Assembly: GCA_002412965.1 (NCBI GenBank) | Contig: DHWB01000003.1 | Location: 329,147-393,146, forward strand | Direction of reading: 5' to 3' | Length of the DNA: 64,000 bases | Source: Desulfomicrobium sp. UBA5193 | GTDB lineage: Bacteria; Desulfobacterota; Desulfovibrionia; Desulfovibrionales; Desulfomicrobiaceae | Part shown: in pieces, positions 58,472-64,000 of the stretch | Numbering within the stretch: position 1 is the first letter of the stretch | Layout: the number at the start of each line of letters is the position of its first letter | Program-made: the position numbers and the translations under genes | Notes under the pieces: model-generated | Told to the model about the DNA's origin: nothing | Databases searched by the model: none | What the model saw: only the letters and a program-made list of their open reading frames with translations

Positions 58472-60133
58472 TCAGCCGCGTTTGCTACCGCGGGCAGGAC
58501 GCCCCTGCCTGCCGCTCTGGCCGGGCTTTGCAGGCCTCTCGGCACGTCCGGTGCGCTGCGTGTCGGAACTGTTACGCGAGCCGTGGGCTTTTGGGGTGCC
58601 GGTTCCGGACCTGCCATCTTCCCCTTTCCTGCCTTGTCCGCCGCGTCCCTTCGAGTCCGGACCCGAGCCTTTCTCGGACCCCGTCTGAGTTCTCTCGTTT
58701 CGTCGGCCGCGTCCTTTGGAATCCGGTCCGGCTTCCCCTTTCCGCGCATCAGGCTTCTCGGTGTTTCTGCTGCGCGGTTTGGAATCGGGCCGCGAATCCT
58801 TGCCTTCCGTCCGTGCGTCCGCGTTTTCGTTCTTTTTGCCGCGCGTCGTCGAGTCGGGCTGCGCATCCTTCGGCTTTTTGCCTCGGCCCTGGACGGTCAG
58901 CTTGGCCGGAGATTTCTTGGCCACCAGCTCCTTGATCGCCCTGGGGGCGTTGCGCTCGCTCTTCGGATTGCCCGGACGGTAGAGCACGAAATCCGGGACG
59001 TCACTGTCTTCCGTGAATCCCTTGACCGCTTCCACCGGGATCTGGTGGCGGAGCAGGTCTTCGATGGCGAGCAGCAGGTTGCGCTCCTCGGGGCTGACCA
59101 GGGACACGGCGATGCCGCTGACTCCCGCGCGGCCGGTGCGTCCGATGCGATGCACGTAATCCTCGGGGGAGTTGGGGATGTCGTAATTGACAACGTAGGG
59201 CAGGTTAGAAATGTCGAGTCCGCGCGCGGCCACGTCCGTGGCCACGAGGATGTGGATCTTGCCGTCCTTGAACTCTTCGAGGGTCCGCTTCCGGAGCGAC
59301 TGGCTCTTGCTGCCGTGCAGAGCGGCGACGCTGACGCCGTGGGCGGCCAGCTTGTCGGTCAGCCTGTTGGCCCAGGTCCGGGTGCGGGCGAAGACCAGGA
59401 TGCGGCTGCTGTGCTCCTTGGTGATCAGGTGCAGCAGGAGGGGGAGCTTGTTGTCCTTGTTCACGAGGTGCACCTTCTGCACGACGGCTTCAGCGGCGGC
59501 GGTGTCGGGCGTGATCTCGATGTATTCGGGCTTGTCCAGCATTTTCGCGGCCAGCGCCTTGATCTGCGGCGTGTAGGTGGCGGAAAAGAGCATGGTCCTG
59601 CGCTCCGTCGGCAGGAGGTCGAGAATCTGGTTGATCTCCCCGCTGAATCCCAGGTCGAGCATCCTGTCCGCCTCGTCGAAGACCAGGAACTCGATTGCGG
59701 CGAGGTTCAGATATCCCTGTCCCGCGAGATCAAGCAGGCGACCAGGCGTGGCCACCAGAATGTCGATGCCGCGCTGCAGACGCTCCATCTGCGGTTCGAT
59801 GCGCACGCCACCGAAGGCCACGGTGCAGCGCAGGGAGACCTTGCGCGCATACGCCTTGATGCTTTCGCCGACCTGCAGGGCCAGTTCCCGTGTGGGAGTG
59901 AGGACCAGGGCGCGGGGGTGATGTCCGTTGCCGTGGGTCTGGCTCAGGGTCTCGACGATAGGCAGGGCGAAGGCGTCCGTTTTTCCCGTGCCGGTCTGGG
60001 CCCGCGCCAGGATGTCCCGGCCTGCGAGGATGACGGGGATGGCCTTGGCCTGGATAGCGGTGGGGGCTTCGTAGCCCTTGTTCTTGACGGCTTTGAGCAG
60101 TTCGGCCCGCAGGCCAAGTTGAGTAAATGACAT
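58472..60133 (-). CDS. DEAD-box ATP-dependent RNA helicase (RhlE-like) with basic tail
   Basis: 553 residues from the ATG at 60133 (AAGGAAG ahead). Core motifs: Q-motif YEAPTAIQAKAIP (21-33), motif I AQTGTGKT (45-52), PTRELA, TPGRLLDL, DEAD, SAT, then ILVFARTRTWANRL, ATDVAARGLD and HRIGRTGRAG. It unwinds RNA duplexes in ribosome assembly or mRNA decay, often needed in the cold. From about residue 400 the protein is low-complexity, rich in Lys, Arg, Gly, Asp and Ser, with PDSKxRx(R) elements repeated several times. Tails of this sort bind RNA non-specifically. The gene is divergent from the Lys-rich micro-protein gene. Confidence 0.95.
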   Translation of the reverse strand: MSFTQLGLRAELLKAVKNKGYEAPTAIQAKAIPVILAGRDILARAQTGTGKTDAFALPIVETLSQTHGNGHHPRALVLTPTRELALQVGESIKAYARKVSLRCTVAFGGVRIEPQMERLQRGIDILVATPGRLLDLAGQGYLNLAAIEFLVFDEADRMLDLGFSGEINQILDLLPTERRTMLFSATYTPQIKALAAKMLDKPEYIEITPDTAAAEAVVQKVHLVNKDNKLPLLLHLITKEHSSRILVFARTRTWANRLTDKLAAHGVSVAALHGSKSQSLRKRTLEEFKDGKIHILVATDVAARGLDISNLPYVVNYDIPNSPEDYVHRIGRTGRAGVSGIAVSLVSPEERNLLLAIEDLLRHQIPVEAVKGFTEDSDVPDFVLYRPGNPKSERNAPRAIKELVAKKSPAKLTVQGRGKKPKDAQPDSTTRGKKNENADARTEGKDSRPDSKPRSRNTEKPDARKGEAGPDSKGRGRRNERTQTGSEKGSGPDSKGRGGQGRKGEDGRSGTGTPKAHGSRNSSDTQRTGRAERPAKPGQSGRQGRPARGSKRG

Positions 60134-60484
60134 ATGCTTCCTTGAAAGGTCTGGTGGTAAAAAAAGTGTGTGGGCGAACCGGGATGTCGGGGGATTGGGT
60201 CGGATCCGAAAAATTGGGGAGTATACCTGACGTTGTTCGCAAACCATTGTCTAGTCAGTTCCGGCGAGAGTGTCCACTGTGCGGGGATATGGGAGCCGGT
60301 GCGCGTCGGCGCATCATGAAATTCAGTATTTCGGAACCTTATGAAGACATTGCCGCACGGCTTCCAACGTGCTACGAACAAAACAAATTTCCTTTATGGC
60401 AGCTCCGATTCTCGTACGCGCGCATTGCGACCTGAAATCTGGAGCCATTGTATGAACAGGATCTTTTACACCAAGGAGTGGATC
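60134..60484. other. Divergent intergenic region
   Basis: About 350 bases between the helicase gene (-) and the Lys-rich micro-protein gene (+). No gene, clear promoter or repeat could be assigned; a short GTGCGC/GCGCAT inverted repeat is at about 60300-60316. Confidence 0.45.
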
Positions 60485-60595
60485 ATGGGCGACAAAGGCG
60501 GAAAGAAGGACAAGGACAAACAGCAGAAGCAGAAGGCGCACAAAGAAGCCGACAAGAAAAAGGAAAAGCAGGACAAGCAGGTCAAGAAGGTTTGA
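60485..60595 (+). CDS. 36-residue lysine-rich micro-protein
   Basis: A 36-codon frame with a very good ribosome site (AAGGAGTGGATC before ATG). The peptide MGDKGGKKDKDKQQKQKAHK continues with EADKKKEKQDKQVKKV and holds 15 Lys out of 36, with no hydrophobic core, so it is likely to be unstructured or to bind nucleic acid. A longer in-frame start at 60341 adds a segment of different character and is not preferred. It is followed by a 10-bp-stem hairpin (60612-60639), which supports an independent transcript. It lies next to, and divergent from, an RNA helicase with a basic tail. Function unknown. Confidence 0.6.
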   Translation: MGDKGGKKDKDKQQKQKAHKEADKKKEKQDKQVKKV

Positions 60596-60611
60596 CCTGG
60601 CACGATACGTC

Positions 60612-60639
60612 GACAAAGGGGGGGAAACTCCCCTTTGTC
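60612..60639 (+). terminator. Hairpin after the Lys-rich micro-protein
   Basis: GACAAAGGGG (60612-60621) and CCCCTTTGTC (60630-60639) form a perfect 10-bp stem, 16 bases after the stop codon; the following T content is low. Confidence 0.6.
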
Positions 60640-60755
60640 ATTGTATGGGGCACTGCAAAAAGTCCCGGGGTGTCTTAAAAGTCTTTCCTCCGAAGGCTGG
60701 TCAGGTCTGGTTGCGCGGAAAGTCATTATTTTCAGATTGTTGGAAAAAAGCATGG

Positions 60756-60775
60756 ATCCCCTTCTTCAAGGGGAT
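60756..60775. repeat. REP-like palindrome, family A, copy 2
   Basis: ATCCCCTT-CTTC-AAGGGGAT followed by GACGA. It is the exact reverse complement of the palindrome at 13386-13405, with matching flanks, and lies past the 3' end of the inositol-phosphatase-like gene. Confidence 0.7.
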
Positions 60776-60820
60776 GACGACTATTTGCAGTGCAGTCGTT
60801 ATATGCTCAGAGTTATATGC

Positions 60821-61645
60821 TCAGATTTGATCCGACAGTACGCCGAGCAATGCCGGCAGGAGGTGTCCGTTTGCGGCGGCGAGACGATTGGTTACGAGCG
60901 GTGAGCCTTCTTCGAAAATGTCCGCCGTCCTGCCCCCTGCCTCGGTGATCAGAAGCATCCCAGCCGCGATATCCCACGCCTTGAGGCTCTCGACAAAAAA
61001 TCCATCCAGGCGGCCCGCCGCGACATAGGCCAGATCGAGGGCCGCCGCGCCCGCACGCCGGATGCCCGCCGCCTTCGTGGACAGGCGGCAGAATCGTCGC
61101 AGGTATGCGTCGTGTCCAGGCCAGCGTGGCGGAGGGACCACCGTGCCGACCAGGGCCTTTTCCAGTTCGCAGGTGGCTGAAACATGGATGGGTTTGCCGT
61201 TCAAAAAGGCTCCGCGGCCAAGCAGGGCGTGGAAGGTCTCGCCGCGCACCGGGTCGGCGACAACGCCGAGGACGATCTCATCGTTCACGGTGAGGGCCAG
61301 GGAGACGGCATAGAAGGGAAATCCGTGTACGTAGTTCATGGTCCCGTCGAGGGGGTCCACGATCCAGCGGCAACGCGAATGGCCGCTGGTGCCGCCTTCT
61401 TCGCCGGTAAAGGCGAATTCGGGGAACCTGGCCTGTAAATGACTGCGGATGGCGTCTTCGGCCCGGCGATCGATGAGTGTGGTCACGTCGCCCGGACTTT
61501 TGGTCTTGACCATGCCTTCGGTGAGTTGACTCTGCCCCTGGACAAGGATCGCGCAGGCCTCGCGTGCGGCTTCGAGGGCTGCCGCAAGGGCCGCGTCCAG
61601 ATCAACCAGCTCTTCAATGCGCGTCAGGCTTTTCGGGGATGGCAT
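60821..61645 (-). CDS. Inositol monophosphatase family phosphatase
   Basis: 274 residues, usual length. Metal- and substrate-binding motifs: GEEGG (81-85), WIVDPLDGTMNYVHG (94-108), and ESLKAWDIAAGMLLITEAGG near 222-241. These Mg-dependent enzymes remove phosphate from inositol-1-P, fructose-1,6-P2, histidinol-P or 3'-phosphoadenosine-5'-phosphate. The last is of interest in a presumed sulfate reducer, but the substrate cannot be told from sequence. AGAGGAATC precedes the ATG. It lies downstream of the pyruvate carboxylase gene on the same strand but is separated from it by a strong terminator, so it has its own promoter in the ~50-base gap. Confidence 0.92.
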   Translation of the reverse strand: MPSPKSLTRIEELVDLDAALAAALEAAREACAILVQGQSQLTEGMVKTKSPGDVTTLIDRRAEDAIRSHLQARFPEFAFTGEEGGTSGHSRCRWIVDPLDGTMNYVHGFPFYAVSLALTVNDEIVLGVVADPVRGETFHALLGRGAFLNGKPIHVSATCELEKALVGTVVPPPRWPGHDAYLRRFCRLSTKAAGIRRAGAAALDLAYVAAGRLDGFFVESLKAWDIAAGMLLITEAGGRTADIFEEGSPLVTNRLAAANGHLLPALLGVLSDQI

Positions 61646-61697
61646 GATTCCTCTGATGGCGCGGTGTCTGTAAGATCATCAAACTGTGCGGGTTGCT

Positions 61698-61749
61698 CAA
61701 AAAAAGGGAGCGGAAAGAACGTCCGGTTGACGCTTTTCCGCTCCCTTTT
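61698..61749 (-). terminator. Strong Rho-independent terminator of pyruvate carboxylase
   Basis: AAAAGGGAGCGGAAA (61702-61716) pairs with TTTCCGCTCCCTTTT (61735-61749), a 15-bp stem with an 18-base loop. On the minus strand a run of seven T's closes and follows the stem. Confidence 0.88.
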
Positions 61750-61753
61750 GCGT

Positions 61754-64000
61754 TTATACTTTCTGGCCGCAGGAGGTGCAGAACTTGAATTCGTCCCTGG
61801 TCACCGGAGCGGCGCAGGTCGGACATTTGCGGGGTGCCGGCACAAGCACGACCAGCAGTTCCCCTTCCTTGACCGGCACCATCTTCTTGTCGTCCTGATA
61901 GTCCGCGAATTTGAGTACGCGCTCGACCATGCCGTCCACCGGGGCCAGGATCGATTTTTCCTGCTTCATGATCGAAATGTTGAACAACTCATCACCCTTT
62001 TTGACCATATCGCCCGGTTTGACGAGCATGACCCACAGATCCCCGCTGGAAGGCGAGCCGACCTGGTAGGGGTCGCGCTGGTCGGCCTTTTCCATCGCGC
62101 TCTCGTTCTTGCCCGTGGCTTCGGCCACCTTGACCTGCTGGGTGAAGGACTCGGAATCCAGCGAATAGGAGACCAGGCTCATGCCCTGGTCGTCCGGGCG
62201 GGAGATGTGCTGCATGGACAGGACATGATGCTTGCCTGCCGAATCCTTGAACATGATCTCATCCCCGGCTCCCATGCCCTCAAACCAGATGTGCAGGGGC
62301 AGGCGGTTGCAGTCGCCGTACTGGCCCACGAACTTGATGGTCGTCAGTGCATCGCCCGGATGGCTGAGATACATGAGCAGCTCCTCTTCGGTCGGGGTGC
62401 GTCCGATGTGTTCGGCCAGGCTCTGCTGCTCCTTGGTCTCGTCCACATCCGAAAGCGTCGTCAGCGGGGAGCATTCCGTGCGTCGGGCGATGGCCTCCCG
62501 GTATTCGGGCCCGAAGGCCGATTCATAGACCCAGTCCTGCGGGAACCCGAGCGGCAGACGGCCGAATTTTCCGAGCAGCAGGTTCCTGAAAGCATCGTTG
62601 GCGTCCTGGTAGATATTCAGACGCTCGGTCCTGATTTCGTCGGTCAGCGCCTCTTCGGGCAGCGTGACCACCTGGTCCAGCACGGACAAAAGCTTGCGCA
62701 AGCCTCGCCGCCCGCCGCGCTTGTAGGCGCCGGTCACCGCCAGGAAGGCCGTGTTCCAGGTGATCTGGGAGCCCGGGGTCACATCGTGGTAGCGCACGAT
62801 CTTGCGGATTCCGGCCAGAAACTTGAGCATGAAGGGCAAGAGGTGGATGTAACCCTGCTTCATTGCTCCTTCCTGGGAGGAAGAGGTCGCGCCGCCGGGC
62901 ATGCCGTGCTCGATGACGTCGTAGTCGATGCCTTGGAAGTAGGGGGCCGTGTAGCGGTCGTAGTAGGGCATGATCTGCTTCAGCACGAAACCGGTGGTGC
63001 GGATCATGTCCTTGTTCAGATTGGTCTTGAGCCCCAGTTCTTCAATATAGGCCGCCGTGGAGAGCACCTCGCCCTGGCCGTACCAGCGCACCGAGGCGCC
63101 GATGGCCGTGTCCACGATGTGCGCACCAGCCTTCGCTGCCGCGGCCACGGCCGGGACAAAGAGGCCGTCCGTGTAGTGGCGGTGATAGTGCAGGACCAGC
63201 TCCGGGTGGGCCTTGCGGATGGCCGTGACCAGGTTCGTCATGAAGATCGGCGGGCATGATCCGGCCATGTCTTTAAGTCCCAGGATGAACGTCTTTTCCG
63301 CGGCGTCCTTGGAGCAGCCCTGGACCTCGGCGTTCATGTCGATGATCTCCCGCACCACGCCCAGATAATGCGCCACGTCAAAGTCCTTGGCAAAGGACAG
63401 GGAGATGGCCGGTTCCCAGATGTTCTTGCTGGAAGCCAGGGCCATCTCGGCGAAGGGGCGCATGTTTTCGATGTGGTTCAGGAAATCGAAACAGCGGATG
63501 ACGTCGTAGTGCTCGCAGATCATCTTGCCGGTGCGCCGCATGATGTTGCGCGGCAGGGGCTTGTAGCCGAGCACGTTGGTGGAGCGGATGAGCAGCTGCT
63601 TCAGGGTCTTGGGCGCGAACTCGTTCCACTCCCTGGCTTCGGAGAAGGGGTAGGTCATGTTGGCCAGCATGGCCACGTGGAAATGCGCGCCGCCGCCGTT
63701 CTCCAGGGAGAAGAACCCGCAGTTGTCCAGATAGGGGCCGATGATGCGGTCTTCTGCCAGCCGGAAACGGTTGCCCGAGTTGGACTGGGTGATGTCGCGG
63801 GCGGTGGTGTCCGTGAAATGGACGTGGCCGGAATCGCGAACGTACGACAGGATCGCGTCCCGGTCCCCGCGCGGGTAGGGGTACTCATAGTATTCGGGTT
63901 CGACGTTGGGCAGGGACGGCCTGAAGGGGTCCATGCGCTTGCTTTCCCGGGTGCGGTAGTCCCCGAGCTTGACGTGCGGGTTGTAGCCGTGGGCCGAAAT
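61754..64000 (-). CDS. pyc: Pyruvate carboxylase, C-terminal part (carboxyltransferase, biotin carrier, zinc ribbon); 5' end outside window
   Basis: At least 748 residues; the frame stays open to the window edge, with ISAHGYNPHVKLGDYRTRES before the first in-window ATG (63934), so the gene is cut. It carries the carboxyltransferase TIM barrel (HFTDTTARDITQSNSGNRF, FFSLENGGGAHFHVAM, LGLKDMAGSCPP, LHYHRHYTDG), the PYC tetramerisation region, and a biotinyl domain with the carrier Lys in ISIMKQEKS. It ends in a four-Cys zinc ribbon (CPTCAAP...FCTSCGQKV). The enzyme carboxylates pyruvate to oxaloacetate with ATP and bicarbonate, feeding anabolism. The biotin motif differs from the common AMKM. 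Confidence 0.94.
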   Translation of the reverse strand: MSAHGYNPHVKLGDYRTRESKRMDPFRPSLPNVEPEYYEYPYPRGDRDAILSYVRDSGHVHFTDTTARDITQSNSGNRFRLAEDRIIGPYLDNCGFFSLENGGGAHFHVAMLANMTYPFSEAREWNEFAPKTLKQLLIRSTNVLGYKPLPRNIMRRTGKMICEHYDVIRCFDFLNHIENMRPFAEMALASSKNIWEPAISLSFAKDFDVAHYLGVVREIIDMNAEVQGCSKDAAEKTFILGLKDMAGSCPPIFMTNLVTAIRKAHPELVLHYHRHYTDGLFVPAVAAAAKAGAHIVDTAIGASVRWYGQGEVLSTAAYIEELGLKTNLNKDMIRTTGFVLKQIMPYYDRYTAPYFQGIDYDVIEHGMPGGATSSSQEGAMKQGYIHLLPFMLKFLAGIRKIVRYHDVTPGSQITWNTAFLAVTGAYKRGGRRGLRKLLSVLDQVVTLPEEALTDEIRTERLNIYQDANDAFRNLLLGKFGRLPLGFPQDWVYESAFGPEYREAIARRTECSPLTTLSDVDETKEQQSLAEHIGRTPTEEELLMYLSHPGDALTTIKFVGQYGDCNRLPLHIWFEGMGAGDEIMFKDSAGKHHVLSMQHISRPDDQGMSLVSYSLDSESFTQQVKVAEATGKNESAMEKADQRDPYQVGSPSSGDLWVMLVKPGDMVKKGDELFNISIMKQEKSILAPVDGMVERVLKFADYQDDKKMVPVKEGELLVVLVPAPRKCPTCAAPVTRDEFKFCTSCGQKV

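Noticed and set aside
58463..60130. 555-codon plus-strand frame opposite the helicase
   Set aside because: Shadow of the DEAD-box gene; no ribosome site and no recognisable domain.
1..64000. CRISPR array, tRNA or rRNA genes, IS element or phage genes
   Set aside because: No regularly spaced repeats, no tRNA-like T-arm/acceptor pairing in the intergenic gaps, and no transposase, integrase or phage protein was recognised.

Overview
The window looks like the chromosome of a fairly GC-rich Gram-negative anaerobe, most likely a sulfate reducer of the Desulfovibrionales (Desulfomicrobium/Desulfovibrio type). This is inferred from the heavy use of sigma-54 activators, a single-chain pyruvate carboxylase, a tripartite tricarboxylate transporter (TTT) and codon style; no rRNA or tRNA gene was seen that could prove it. 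About 40 credible protein genes are present, plus two genes cut by the window edges.

Left part (0-13 kb): a glycan-related block (partial six-hairpin glycosidase, GT4 glycosyltransferase, a phosphodiesterase/EEP-nuclease fusion), a BON-MscS channel, an AT-richer hybrid histidine kinase, xylulose-5-P/fructose-6-P phosphoketolase, a frameshifted remnant of a LigD phosphoesterase domain, and a csbD stress gene with a 34-residue membrane peptide behind a canonical sigma-54 promoter.

Middle (13-37.6 kb): an envelope/stress region with a GT28-like glycosyltransferase, a large MscS channel, ABM, SYLF, Tyr/Gly-rich exported, DUF3313 and SHOCT proteins, an RND efflux operon, a Cax antiporter, a K+ channel, a lipoprotein lipase, Rap1a-like and glycine-zipper proteins, and a sigma-54 activator (GAF-PAS-AAA-Fis). 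Three near-identical 29-bp inverted repeats lie 98-100 bp upstream of three matching -24/-12-like elements. They precede the GT28 gene, the ABM/SYLF cluster and the gene after the activator. They look like enhancer sites of one local sigma-54 regulon, with the activator next to one of them.

Carbon block (37.7-46.7 kb): 6-phosphogluconolactonase, a SpoT-like HD protein, a Cache/HD-GYP c-di-GMP phosphodiesterase, and a translationally coupled GH63-type plus GH13 glycosidase pair.

Right part (46.7-64 kb, mostly minus strand): a complete and apparently uncharacterised uptake/catabolic operon, tctC-tctB-tctA, split transketolase (N and C), TIM-barrel isomerase/epimerase and PLP aminotransferase. 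It has a canonical sigma-54 promoter and paired direct repeats at enhancer distance. Immediately upstream lies a membrane-anchored sigma-54 activator whose sensor is a periplasmic substrate-binding domain. Beyond it are an AEC transporter, a DEAD-box helicase, a Lys-rich micro-protein, an inositol-monophosphatase-family enzyme and the 3' part of pyruvate carboxylase. Small palindromic repeats of REP type and one 128-bp MITE-like palindrome are scattered between genes.
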